Assembly (NCBI RefSeq): GCF_009741375.1
Contig: NZ_WOWP01000024.1
Span: 124,001 to 188,000, forward strand
Direction of reading: 5' to 3'
Length of the DNA: 64,000 nt
Source of the DNA: Flavobacterium rakeshii
Lineage (GTDB): Bacteria; Bacteroidota; Bacteroidia; Flavobacteriales; Flavobacteriaceae
The notes under the pieces were generated by a model that was given only the letters and a program-made list of their open reading frames with translations, searched no databases and was not told the DNA's origin. This document shows, in pieces, positions 38,688-47,873 of this stretch. Numbering within the stretch: the stretch's first letter is position 1; each line of letters opens with the position of its first letter. The position numbers and the translations under genes were made by a program.

Positions 38688-41429
38688 TTAGTCTACTATT
38701 ACCTTAACAGTATATACCTTATTAGAATGTATTTTTAAAACATACACCCCGCTTGGTAAACTTTGATTGATTAACGAATAATTATAATCGTTTATGTTTT
38801 TAGACGAATAGAACAGGTTACCTGTCATATCAAACATATCAATTTTATCAATTGGGTATTTTGATTTGATATAAGTTTTCTCTCCTTTTTTAACCGGATT
38901 AGGATAAACCATTACGCCGGTTTCACTACTGTATTCAGAAACACCCATACTATCATCCTCAACCTCAAAAGAAATTCTGTTAGACACCTCATTGTATGAA
39001 TCGTTAGTAAACATTACTATAAAGTAATCTCCCGGCTCGGCAGGCATATTCTCATCAGGTATAACCTTAGTACCTTCCGGCTGCCCGTCAAAATAAGTAT
39101 AACTTACAAGCTCATCAACATTTGGATCATCTCCCTCATGGTAAATCCCCAACCAGTCTTTTATTATACCCGGCGCATCGGTCCAAGTGGCAATAATATT
39201 CTCATTTAAGTTATAAACCGTTTTATTAATCATAAGCTGAGTGATTTGCTCACCTACCTGGAAAAACACTTTATTTCCTATACTATAATAACCATCCTGT
39301 AAATAATACTCTGCATAATAATACCCATCAGCCAGTCCCTCAAAAGTAAAACTACCGTCAGCCGAAGTTACATACTGCCATTGTGTAGAGTTTACATCTC
39401 CCGGTATGTGTCCCACTTTATAAACACCTATCCAGTCATTTTGCAACTGCGGTCCGTTTTCAAAAGAAACAGTAACCGCATCGCCTGAACCGTATACCTC
39501 TTCATCTGTACTTAACTCAACAAACGGCCCAACATAAAACACCTGCCTATCGGCTACTTCAGTATAACTGTCGTTTTCAAAAATGGCAGCATAATATCTT
39601 CCGTAATCAGCAAAACCATCAAACACTACGTTACCACTATTTTGTCCGTTAAGGTAAGCCCAGTCTTCCGACGGATTACCACTACCCGGCTCCTGCTCTA
39701 ATTTATACACCCCAATCCAATCGGTATTATTACCCGGCGCATCTGAATAAGAAACCGCAACCGGAGTATTAGGCGCATAAGCAATGGTATCGGTCTGGAT
39801 AAGTGTATTGGCAAATTCGCTGTTTATAATATTAAACGATTTCACCTCACTCCATTCACTCCAGTTCAGGTTACTATCCCTGTGACGCAGTTTTACAAAA
39901 TACTGTCCGTTTGGAATTTCGTTTTCAGCTATAGTAAGCTTAGTAATATCTACCCCTTCATTAATATTAGCAGTTGTATCTACCTGCGTACCTACAGGGC
40001 CGAAAAGATTTTCGAAATCCCTATACACATCTTTCTCTATAATATCAAACTCAGGTGTTTTACCTATTAAGAATTGTGTAGAGTTCAAAGGCTCCTCTGA
40101 AGTTGTAGCATACTCACTACCTTCAATTACAAGCGGAAGCTCAACATCACCTCCGTTAAAATCGTTTTCAATTGTTGGCGTATCCGGCGACTCTAACCCC
40201 AAGTAACGGTGAAACTCATCCATAAGCTCGTTGTTCTTCCATGTATACACACTACCTATAGAGTAAGCCTCAACATCAAAAGTACCGTTGTTCACATCGA
40301 TATCAATTATCTGATAGATCCAGTTTGATATTGTTTTCTGCACATCTTCAAAATCCTCTTCTACAGCCATACCCCAATATTGATCCCAAGCTACACCTCC
40401 GGATATGATTTGGTAAGTTGGTGTATTTTTTAATTGACCTCTATGGTACAGGTGATGGTGTGCACCTATATGTAATATATGTTTTGGTGATGTTACTAAA
40501 ACCGGCATAACAGTATTACGAACCCAGGTAGATATATCACCCACATACTGTTCTGCCTGATACGGCCTGTGACCTAATGATATAATCCAGTCTACCGTGT
40601 CGTCATTATTTGCTGCTTCAAGAACCTGAGTAACCCAGTTAAGTTGCTGTAAACCGGTATGCTCTGTATCTAGAGCTATAAAAAGAGTATTACCCACCTG
40701 ATTCGCATAATAATCTTCGGTTCCTGAAGTAATTCCCTGATAAGACATCTCATCCAGTATGTAATGATTATAGTAAGCCTGCATACCCAGTGTACCATAA
40801 GTTTCATGATTACCTACAAGTGTTTGTATAGGTAAATAACCCGACAAAGCTTTATTCTTTTTAAAGTGTACATTTTCATAATGATCCAACGTACCAACAT
40901 CTACCTGATCCCCTACCATAACAGTAAGCGCAATATTATCTGCCGGATCTGCATCAATACCCCATTTATCAGCTATCTTTCTTTTTGCTGCCGATACTAA
41001 TGAGTCAAAACGGGGAACATTCCTCATTTGATTATCTCCCAATACAAGGAAGCGAAGGTGTCCGTCTTCAGTAGCAGCCTCACCCGGCATAGGAAGTGTT
41101 TTAAAAGAGTAAACCTCAGAAACTGCTTCTCCGGTTTTAACCCTATAATAGTATTTTGTGTTTGAAGAAAGCCCTTCAATCTTAACAGTATGATAATAAT
41201 AGTTATCCTGATACCCGGTATCATTAAAAACCTGATTAGTTCCGTTAACCGTGTTAGCCAGATTATTTTCCGCTGTTCCGTACTCAACTACTGACTCAGG
41301 GTTAGATTCTGTTTTCCAGTTAACATAAATTGAGTTTGTGGTTGGTGCCTGTAAATAAGGATTTAACGTTTGTGCGTAACCTCCCAAACCTAAAGCACAG
41401 AAAAAAATCACTAAGTAAATTCTGTTCAT
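38688..41429 (-). CDS. T9SS-secreted metallophosphoesterase
   Basis: A 913-residue extracellular enzyme. In order: signal peptide (1-19, ending GGYAQ); a fibronectin III-like purple-acid-phosphatase N domain (about 25-112); a calcineurin-like metallophosphoesterase domain with LGDNQ (Asp132), VGDQVD (Asp174), LVGNHE (Asn207, His208), SLGHRPYQ and IGAHHHLYHRGQ; a second beta-sandwich; then three tandem domains of about 90 residues, each with a DWIGVY/DWLGIY motif (about 550-825); and a C-terminal T9SS type A sorting domain (VMVYPNPVKKGEKTYI ... GVYVLKIHSNKVYTVKVIV). It probably hydrolyses phosphate esters outside the cell. It is divergent from a SusC/SusD operon, which may take up the product. 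Confidence 0.9.
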   Translation of the reverse strand: MNRIYLVIFFCALGLGGYAQTLNPYLQAPTTNSIYVNWKTESNPESVVEYGTAENNLANTVNGTNQVFNDTGYQDNYYYHTVKIEGLSSNTKYYYRVKTGEAVSEVYSFKTLPMPGEAATEDGHLRFLVLGDNQMRNVPRFDSLVSAAKRKIADKWGIDADPADNIALTVMVGDQVDVGTLDHYENVHFKKNKALSGYLPIQTLVGNHETYGTLGMQAYYNHYILDEMSYQGITSGTEDYYANQVGNTLFIALDTEHTGLQQLNWVTQVLEAANNDDTVDWIISLGHRPYQAEQYVGDISTWVRNTVMPVLVTSPKHILHIGAHHHLYHRGQLKNTPTYQIISGGVAWDQYWGMAVEEDFEDVQKTISNWIYQIIDIDVNNGTFDVEAYSIGSVYTWKNNELMDEFHRYLGLESPDTPTIENDFNGGDVELPLVIEGSEYATTSEEPLNSTQFLIGKTPEFDIIEKDVYRDFENLFGPVGTQVDTTANINEGVDITKLTIAENEIPNGQYFVKLRHRDSNLNWSEWSEVKSFNIINSEFANTLIQTDTIAYAPNTPVAVSYSDAPGNNTDWIGVYKLEQEPGSGNPSEDWAYLNGQNSGNVVFDGFADYGRYYAAIFENDSYTEVADRQVFYVGPFVELSTDEEVYGSGDAVTVSFENGPQLQNDWIGVYKVGHIPGDVNSTQWQYVTSADGSFTFEGLADGYYYAEYYLQDGYYSIGNKVFFQVGEQITQLMINKTVYNLNENIIATWTDAPGIIKDWLGIYHEGDDPNVDELVSYTYFDGQPEGTKVIPDENMPAEPGDYFIVMFTNDSYNEVSNRISFEVEDDSMGVSEYSSETGVMVYPNPVKKGEKTYIKSKYPIDKIDMFDMTGNLFYSSKNINDYNYSLINQSLPSGVYVLKIHSNKVYTVKVIVD

Positions 41430-41464
41430 TGTTTATGATTTAAAGTTTTATGATGAATGATGCG

Positions 41465-41472
41465 CAAAATTA
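41465..41472 (-). promoter_or_regulatory. -7 promoter element of the phosphoesterase gene
   Basis: The minus strand reads TAATTTTG, 35 bases before the ATG. A TTTTTG lies 25 bases upstream, rather far for a -33 box. Confidence 0.5.
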
Positions 41473-41563
41473 CCCCTACTAATCACGACAGCGATTACAA
41501 AAAGTTTAAGCATGAGTTAACAAAACTGCATCATATAAAGTCCAAAAACAGTAAAAACAAAAA

Positions 41564-41587
41564 AGCTACCTGTCTCCACAGATAGCT
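41564..41587 (-). terminator. Orphan terminator with no gene before it
   Basis: AGCTATCTGT and ACAGGTAGCT on the minus strand form a 10-bp stem (one G-T pair, loop GGAG) followed by TTTTTT. The next minus-strand gene upstream is more than 7 kb away, so this terminator currently serves nothing. It directly follows the apparent fossil gene end at 41611-41652. Confidence 0.75.
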
Positions 41588-41610
41588 CCTTTAAACTAAA
41601 CTAAAACTAC

Positions 41611-41652
41611 TTAATCTACTATTACTTTTTTGTCCGCATCAAAAGTAGACTG
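41611..41652 (-). pseudogene. Fossil 3' end of a T9SS-type gene
   Basis: On the minus strand a short in-frame stretch encodes QSTFDADKKVIVD and then TAA, preceded by an in-frame TAA at 41655-41653. Lys-Lys-Val-Ile-Val-Asp at the very end resembles the closing strand of T9SS sorting domains; the neighbouring phosphoesterase ends VKVIVD. A terminator follows 24 bases later. I read it as the remnant of a gene whose body has been deleted. The stretch is short, so coincidence remains possible. Confidence 0.45.
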
Positions 41653-41850
41653 TTACAATCGTTTTTAAATTACATCATCTTTAAATTAGGGTTAAAGAAA
41701 TGCGAAGAGTGTTTTGTTAAAAAAATCTAAAAATCGAAATTTTTATAACACTTTTAACAATATTAGTTTTAAATCAACACACATTTACTACAATTTAGCT
41801 AATTTTTTCCTACAAAAAATCTTAAAAATCTCTTAAAATTATAAAATATA

Positions 41851-41866
41851 TCCAAAAAAATTTGGA
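41851..41866. repeat. Inverted repeat in the susC upstream region
   Basis: TCCAAA-AAAA-TTTGGA is a perfect 6-base palindrome 51 bases before the susC ATG. The 264 bases from 41653 to 41916 are otherwise very AT-rich; no exact TAnnTTTG box, small ORF or sigma/anti-sigma gene was seen, so the SusC promoter is not located with confidence. Confidence 0.35.
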
Positions 41867-41916
41867 ATAATAGTTTCAACATAAGAAATTTGGTTAACTA
41901 ACTCAAATCTATTTCA

Positions 41917-44900
41917 ATGAAGACAAAACTAAAGGGATTATTGACGCTCTTCTTTGCGTTGATAATGCAAATCTCATTTGCGCAGGAGAGGACAGTTTCG
42001 GGTACTGTCATAGACCAGACAGGTTTTCCGCTTCCGGGTGTTAACGTTTTAATTAAAGGAACAACAAACGGAGTTCAAACGGACATCGATGGTAAGTATG
42101 AAATTAAAGTCGGTCCGGATCAGGTTCTGGTTTTTAGTTACATTGGGATGAAAGCACAGGAAGTTCCTGCTTCATCGACCACAGTAAATGTAACATTAGC
42201 AGACGATACCACCGAACTGGATGCCGTAGTTATTACAGCGGTAGGTATTAAACGTGAAAAAGCATCGATTGGTGCTGCCACATCAACCATTAGATCTGAA
42301 GAGATCGAAAAAGGTGCACAGGGGGATATTGCTAACGCTATTAAAGGTAAAGTTGCCGGTGTTGTAATTTCCAATGCATCTACAGACCCGGGTGCTTCAT
42401 CTGGGGTTATCATTAGGGGTATTAGTACACTTGGTGGTAGTAACCAGCCACTTTATGTAGTGGATGGTGTTCCAATTAATGACAACACAAACTTCTCAGA
42501 CGCTCTGGACGGAGGTTATGACTTTGGGCGTGGATCATCAGACATTAACCCTGATGACATTGAAAGCATGACAATACTTAAAGGTGCATCTGCAACAGCA
42601 CTTTATGGTTCGCGTGCTGCAAATGGTGTTATCATGATTACAACTAAAAAAGGTAAAGCCGGAAAACTTGCTGTAGATTTCTCTACAACAACATTTTTCA
42701 CTTCAATTTTAAGAACTCCTAAATACCAGTCTACTTTTGGACAGGGTTGGGACGGTGTTCACTATTTAGGTGAAAATGGTTCATGGGGTCCTCGCTTTGA
42801 CGGAACTGTACGTACATGGGGTAATGTTGTAGACAATTCACAACTTATCAAGCCATATGTTTTCCAAAAAGACCAGCTTGAAAACTTTTTTGACGTTGGA
42901 ACTTCAACATTTACAACAACATCAGTATCAGGCGGTAGCGGAGACAGCAGTGTAAGACTTTCTTACTCAAACCTGCAACAGGATGGTATATATCCTACAG
43001 ACTCTGACTCTTTTGAAAGAAACACTATAGGTTTATCGGGTAGTTCAAAAATCAAAAATTTCAGTTTAAGTGGTAATTTAAACTATGTTAATACTGGCGG
43101 TAGCGCTGTATCTACAGGACAAGGGGTTAATACATATAATAACCTAATGCAAATCCCTACTGATATTCCAATCACAGAATTTGCAGACTACACTAACCCA
43201 TTCCACAATGTTTCTAACTACTATACACCTTATGGTGTAACCAACCCATATTTTACTCTTAACGAAAATGGTAGTGACTATAATAAAGAAAGAATTTATG
43301 GTTCTATCGAGCTTTCTTATGAAATAAATAAATGGTCAAGCGTATCTTACCGTTTTGGTTTAGACCAATACAGTGATAAATTAAGAATATGGACTGCCGA
43401 AGTTGATGCAGACCCGGGAAGCCCTAACGATGGTACATCTACAGAGCAGCCTGGTACTTATGCAGAAGCACACAACACTATTAAACAGTTAAACCATGAT
43501 ATACTTTATAACCTGAATTTTGATTTAAGTGAAAAAGTAGGTTTAGCCTCTACATTTGGTTTCAATGCTAACACAAGAGAAGGTAGTTCACTTGCAGCAA
43601 GCGTACCTAGCCAGGATATACCTGGGTTTTACTCGTTTGCTAATAGTGCAGATGTGCCTACTATTGCATCTACCAGAAATTCAAGAAAACTTTATGGTGT
43701 TTATAACTCAACAACAGTATCATTTAACGACCAGTTATATTTTACAGCTAACTTAAGAAATGACTGGTACTCTACACTTCCAAAAGATCAAAGATCTGTA
43801 TTTTATGGAGGTGCTAACATGAGCTGGTTATTTACTAACACTTTCCCGGAAATTAAAAATGTAGTTAATTACGGTAAGTTAAGAGTTGGTTATGGTGAAA
43901 CAGGGGTTGATACAGATCCATACCAGGTACTACCTATATATGCTTTAGGTAGCACAGACAACCAAGGATTTAGAAACTACAACTATCCTGTAAACGGAAT
44001 AACTGGTTATGAAGTAGGTAACAGACTGGCAAACCCAGACCTAAGACCAGAAAGAAGAAAAGAGTTTGAAGTAGGTATTGAAGCCTCTTTCTTTGACAAC
44101 TTAATCTCTATTGACGCAACATACTATGATGCAAAAGTAGAAGACCAGATATTAAACCTTCCGTTAGCACCTAGTAGCGGTTATACAAACCAAACTGCAA
44201 ACATTGGTACTATATCTAACAAAGGTTTTGAAGCTTTACTTACTTTAAATCTTATAAGAAGTAAAACTGATGGTTTTGAGTGGAGTACTTCGGTAAACTT
44301 TGCAACAAACAATGCAATACTTGAAGAGCTTGACCCACGTATCCAACAGGTAGACCTTGGCGGTTTAAGTACAACATCACTTATAGCAAGACCGGGAGAG
44401 CCTATTGCTCTTATTATGGGTAGTGTTCCGGAAACAGATCCTGACGGAAACATTGTAGTAGATGCTAATGGTGTGCCAATTGCTTCATCTGTAAAAGAGG
44501 TTTATGGTGATACACAATATGATTATACCATGGGTATTGGAAATACCTTTAGATGGAAAGGTGTAACACTTGATTTTACATTTGATATACGCCAGGGAGG
44601 TTTAATGTACTCTCGTACTGCAGACATTACACGCTTTACAGGTAACTCTATAACAACAACATACAACGATCGTCAGCCATTTATCGTACCTGGATCGGTA
44701 GTTAAAAATGTAGCTGATGACGGTAGCATTTCTTACTCTCCTAACACAACTGCAGTTGATGTAGAGCACATGGATGATTATTACAGAGCTGATGCACTTG
44801 CAAGAGCAACAGTAATTGACAAGTCGTTCATTAAACTAAGAGAGGTTGTTTTAAGCTACGATTTACCATCTGAATTATTAGGTGACGGATTTATACAAAG

Positions 44901-45072
44901 ATTACAGGTATCTGCCATAGGCCGTAACCTATTCTTATGGACACCTAGAAGCAATCAGTACATTGACCCTGAAGCTTCAACATTTGGTACAGATTTACGT
45001 AGTCAGTTTGGTGAATTTAGCGCGAACCCTTCAACAAGAAGTATCGGTTTCAGCATTAAAGCAAACTTTTAA
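41917..45072 (+). CDS. SusC/RagA family TonB-linked outer-membrane protein
   Basis: A 1051-residue TonB-dependent transporter. Signal peptide to about residue 22 (ISFAQ); a CarboxypepD_reg domain (about 25-105: VSGTVIDQTGFPLPGVNVLI, VFSYIGMK); the SusC-specific ELDAVVITAVGIKREKASIG; a plug domain (about 115-230: VAGVVISNASTDPGASSGVI, LYVVDGVPIND, TILKGASATALYGSRAANGV); then a 22-strand barrel ending in SIGFSIKANF. It works with the SusD lipoprotein 11 bases downstream to import a nutrient too large for porins. The substrate is unknown: no glycoside hydrolase or peptidase gene lies in the operon. Confidence 0.96.
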   Translation: MKTKLKGLLTLFFALIMQISFAQERTVSGTVIDQTGFPLPGVNVLIKGTTNGVQTDIDGKYEIKVGPDQVLVFSYIGMKAQEVPASSTTVNVTLADDTTELDAVVITAVGIKREKASIGAATSTIRSEEIEKGAQGDIANAIKGKVAGVVISNASTDPGASSGVIIRGISTLGGSNQPLYVVDGVPINDNTNFSDALDGGYDFGRGSSDINPDDIESMTILKGASATALYGSRAANGVIMITTKKGKAGKLAVDFSTTTFFTSILRTPKYQSTFGQGWDGVHYLGENGSWGPRFDGTVRTWGNVVDNSQLIKPYVFQKDQLENFFDVGTSTFTTTSVSGGSGDSSVRLSYSNLQQDGIYPTDSDSFERNTIGLSGSSKIKNFSLSGNLNYVNTGGSAVSTGQGVNTYNNLMQIPTDIPITEFADYTNPFHNVSNYYTPYGVTNPYFTLNENGSDYNKERIYGSIELSYEINKWSSVSYRFGLDQYSDKLRIWTAEVDADPGSPNDGTSTEQPGTYAEAHNTIKQLNHDILYNLNFDLSEKVGLASTFGFNANTREGSSLAASVPSQDIPGFYSFANSADVPTIASTRNSRKLYGVYNSTTVSFNDQLYFTANLRNDWYSTLPKDQRSVFYGGANMSWLFTNTFPEIKNVVNYGKLRVGYGETGVDTDPYQVLPIYALGSTDNQGFRNYNYPVNGITGYEVGNRLANPDLRPERRKEFEVGIEASFFDNLISIDATYYDAKVEDQILNLPLAPSSGYTNQTANIGTISNKGFEALLTLNLIRSKTDGFEWSTSVNFATNNAILEELDPRIQQVDLGGLSTTSLIARPGEPIALIMGSVPETDPDGNIVVDANGVPIASSVKEVYGDTQYDYTMGIGNTFRWKGVTLDFTFDIRQGGLMYSRTADITRFTGNSITTTYNDRQPFIVPGSVVKNVADDGSISYSPNTTAVDVEHMDDYYRADALARATVIDKSFIKLREVVLSYDLPSELLGDGFIQRLQVSAIGRNLFLWTPRSNQYIDPEASTFGTDLRSQFGEFSANPSTRSIGFSIKANF

Positions 45073-45083
45073 AAAAAATTATC

Positions 45084-46625
45084 ATGAAAAATATATTTAA
45101 AATATTCTTACTATCATTTGTGGTAGTCTTTACATCCTGTGAAGATGATTTGGATATAAATACCGATCCAAACTCACCTCCGCAAATAACAAAAGGGCTG
45201 GCTTTAGCTTCAGCAGAAGCTTCCCTTGTAACTGTTTTGGGTGGTGAATTAACTAACCTAGGAGGTTTTTGGGCACAGTACCATACACAATCCCCTAGTG
45301 CCAGCCAATATGAAGTTTTTGATCAATATAACTTAACAACGTCATATGCCGACAGGCTTTGGACCGAGCTTTATGCAGGATGTCTTAACGACCTTCAATT
45401 CGTTATAGACGAAGCTGAGCAGGATGGCGATACAGGAACTGTAGTTATTGCTACGTGTTTAAAAGCATATACATTTCAACTACTTGTAGATTTATTTGAC
45501 GGAGTTCCTTACACTGAAGCTCTTCAGGGCATTGACAACATTACACCTGCTGTAACTTCAGGTGAGGATGTTTATACAGGCTTAATGGCCGAGTTAGATG
45601 CTGTGGTAGCTGCATATGAGGCAAATCCTGTTAACGGAGGTGTTGGATCGCAAGATCAGATATACGGAGGTAATGTAGCAAGGTGGATACAGTTTGCAAA
45701 TACATTAAAACTAAAAATGTATGTTAGAATGGCTTACACATCAATGGCTAATTCAGCAGCTGTTAATGCATTAATTGCAGATGACAACTTTATAACAGCC
45801 GATGCCGCCTTTACAAACTTTGGAGATTCTCAAAATCAAAGAAACCCATTCTACGAAGTTCAGATAGACCGACTTGGAGATGTAAATAATATTGCGAGCA
45901 ACACATTACGTGATTTTTATGAAGCCAATGGTGACATTAGAATTCAGGCAGCTTATAGACCTGCAGGAGAAGACCCATTAAACTTCCCTTCAATTTCACA
46001 GGGTACAGGTAATGACTTTAATAATACAGCAGTTGCATACGGAAGACCTAATGTTTGGCAAAAAACTCCTGTTTTCTTAATGTCTATGTCAGAAAGCAAC
46101 TTCCTTCAGGCTGAAGCTTTAATACGCTATGCTGCCGGAGCAGGAGCTAAAGAAAAATATGACAACGGTGTACTACAATCTTTCCTTACTTATTCAAGGT
46201 ATTTTCAAAAAGATGATGATCTAACTGATACTGAAGAAAACCTAGTGCCTGTGTTTACAGCAGAGGAAGCAACTATTGCAGCTATGGCTCTTACTGATGC
46301 TGGAGGCGTATATGAGTATGATGCTACAGGAGATACCGAAGCTTTAGTAAGACAGGTTATAATCCAAAAGTGGGCTTCTTTACCTTATATAAACAATATT
46401 GAATCTTATATAGAAGCAACAAGAACTAAATTTCCTGAAGTAGTACCTGAAGGAACACAAGATTATTCAGCAGGAAATAGGATACCATCTGCTATTTCAA
46501 CATTACCGAATGTACAAATACCTAGTATATTGTTCTATCCGGATGATGAAGTAAACAGAAATCCTAATATAACTCAGCACACGAGCCTTACTGATAATGT
46601 TTGGTGGGATCAGAAAACAGAATAA
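45084..46625 (+). CDS. SusD/RagB family nutrient-binding lipoprotein
   Basis: A 513-residue outer-membrane lipoprotein that forms the lid over the SusC barrel. The signal peptide ends in the lipobox VFTSC, and the mature protein starts C-E-D-D, the acidic surface-export signal of Flavobacteriia. The helical TPR-like core includes LDINTDPNSPPQITKG, SYADRLWTELYAGCLNDLQF, LKAYTFQLLVDLFDGVPYTE and FLMSMSESNFLQAEALIRYA, most like the SusD-like_2 subfamily. It lies 11 bases after the SusC gene and 18 before a lipoprotein gene. Confidence 0.94.
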   Translation: MKNIFKIFLLSFVVVFTSCEDDLDINTDPNSPPQITKGLALASAEASLVTVLGGELTNLGGFWAQYHTQSPSASQYEVFDQYNLTTSYADRLWTELYAGCLNDLQFVIDEAEQDGDTGTVVIATCLKAYTFQLLVDLFDGVPYTEALQGIDNITPAVTSGEDVYTGLMAELDAVVAAYEANPVNGGVGSQDQIYGGNVARWIQFANTLKLKMYVRMAYTSMANSAAVNALIADDNFITADAAFTNFGDSQNQRNPFYEVQIDRLGDVNNIASNTLRDFYEANGDIRIQAAYRPAGEDPLNFPSISQGTGNDFNNTAVAYGRPNVWQKTPVFLMSMSESNFLQAEALIRYAAGAGAKEKYDNGVLQSFLTYSRYFQKDDDLTDTEENLVPVFTAEEATIAAMALTDAGGVYEYDATGDTEALVRQVIIQKWASLPYINNIESYIEATRTKFPEVVPEGTQDYSAGNRIPSAISTLPNVQIPSILFYPDDEVNRNPNITQHTSLTDNVWWDQKTE

Positions 46626-46643
46626 TTTCAAAAAACTAAAGTC

Positions 46644-47294
46644 ATGAAAATATTACATAAAACAATAAAAGCAGGATTAATTTTATCTCTTGCCATATTG
46701 GCTTCCTGCGGATATGAAGATCCTGTTGGTACTACAAAGGTTACTTATTATCCTTTATTAGAGATGAATGGATCTTCAACCGAAGTCCTTTCTGTAGGAG
46801 ATACATACACTGAAGAGGGAGCATCGGCTACTGAAGCTGGTCAAGAAATCGAGGTTACGACAGTAGGATCTGAAGATGTAGACACCAGTACTCCGGGAGT
46901 ATACAATGTTTATTACTCTGCAGTAAACAGTGATGGATTCTCAACCTCACAAAGAAGAATTGTAATTGTACTTAGTGCTGACCCAAGCGCAATTGACCTT
47001 GAAGGAACATTTTTTAGAAATGGCAACCCTAATACAGTTACAAGACTTGACGACAGAATATATCAGTGTAATAATGCCGGAGGCTTACCTCTTTCTGATT
47101 CAAAAAATCTTCTAAATGTAACATTCTACAACTTAGATGATACTCATGTATATGTACCTTTCCAGGTAGATGCATCAGAATCAGGAATAGATGTAGAAAG
47201 TAATATTGGAAATATAATCAGTGAAGACTCTTTCAACTGGGTACTTACGGCTTCTGCTTATTACGGTACCGCAACTCGTAATTTCACAAGATAA
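46644..47294 (+). CDS. SusCD-associated lipoprotein with DUF5011/BT_2262-like domains
   Basis: A 216-residue lipoprotein: the lipobox ends ILASC at about residue 22. Residues about 35-112 form an immunoglobulin-like DUF5011-type domain (LEMNGSSTEVLSVGDTYTEE, VDTSTPGVYNVYYSAVNSDG). Residues 115-216 resemble the C-terminal domain of BT_2262-type proteins (AIDLEGTFFRNGNPNTVTRL, DDRIYQCNNAGGLPL). These are thought to sit beside SusCD at the surface and bind ligand; the ligand is unknown here. Confidence 0.75.
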   Translation: MKILHKTIKAGLILSLAILASCGYEDPVGTTKVTYYPLLEMNGSSTEVLSVGDTYTEEGASATEAGQEIEVTTVGSEDVDTSTPGVYNVYYSAVNSDGFSTSQRRIVIVLSADPSAIDLEGTFFRNGNPNTVTRLDDRIYQCNNAGGLPLSDSKNLLNVTFYNLDDTHVYVPFQVDASESGIDVESNIGNIISEDSFNWVLTASAYYGTATRNFTR

Positions 47295-47305
47295 AAGAGA
47301 ACAAT

Positions 47306-47812
47306 ATGAAAAAAATAAAATCAAATATAGTACACATCTTCCTATTAACACTTTTTACAACATTGATTGTTTCTTGTGACGAAGATGGTTATGATGACTA
47401 CGGTATGGAAACCAACCCGTCTATCGAAATGAACGGTGAATGGTGGATAGATATAATAGATGAAGCATCGGGCGATGTATTAGCACAGCACATACTTCAT
47501 AAAACTTATGACACAAATGCTGGAGACAGCAGAATGTTTATAGATGATGACCAAAACGGTTACTGGATAAAGGGTACTGTAGCAGTAGACCTTAACAACT
47601 TTACTTTCAACACCACAGATGAGGAAAATTTAGTGGACCCAGGAAGTACTTTTAATGTAACCGATGGTAAGATACTTAAAAACGCTTCAGTTACCGAATC
47701 AGGTGTTGTAGTTGACAGTATCTACTTTAAAGGGGAGTTTAGTTATGATCCGGGTACAATAATCATCTTCGCAGGACACAAAAGAACCGGCTTTTTGGAA
47801 GATGAGTATTAA
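47306..47812 (+). CDS. SusCD-associated lipid-binding-like lipoprotein
   Basis: A 168-residue lipoprotein with the lipobox LIVSC at about residue 24 followed by D-E-D, the surface-export signal. NPSIEMNGEWWIDIIDEASG, FIDDDQNGYWIKGTVAVDLN and GEFSYDPGTIIIFAGHKRTG resemble the Lipid_bd family found at the ends of SusCD operons in Bacteroidota. The family name rests on structural similarity and no activity is known. It is the last gene of the operon; a terminator follows 20 bases later. Confidence 0.72.
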   Translation: MKKIKSNIVHIFLLTLFTTLIVSCDEDGYDDYGMETNPSIEMNGEWWIDIIDEASGDVLAQHILHKTYDTNAGDSRMFIDDDQNGYWIKGTVAVDLNNFTFNTTDEENLVDPGSTFNVTDGKILKNASVTESGVVVDSIYFKGEFSYDPGTIIIFAGHKRTGFLEDEY

Positions 47813-47831
47813 AAGAGAAACTTCGTCTCTT

Positions 47832-47860
47832 AAAACCACCCTTAACAGGGTGGTTTTTTT
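47832..47860 (+). terminator. Terminator of the SusCD operon
   Basis: AAAACCACCC (47832-47841), loop TTAACA, GGGTGGTTTT (47848-47857) and then a T-run to 47860. The rlmB -7 box begins two bases after the T-run, so terminator and promoter overlap. Confidence 0.9.
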
Positions 47861-47861
47861 A

Positions 47862-47869
47862 TACCTTTG
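47862..47869 (+). promoter_or_regulatory. -7 promoter element of rlmB (leaderless)
   Basis: TACCTTTG is an exact TAnnTTTG, with only four bases (CAGC) before the rlmB ATG. The -33 region would fall inside the terminator hairpin of the preceding operon. Confidence 0.7.
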
Positions 47870-47873
47870 CAGC

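Noticed and set aside
41430..41916. Small RNA or ECF sigma/anti-sigma gene before susC
   Set aside because: No open frame of useful length and no conserved RNA shape beyond the orphan terminator were visible.
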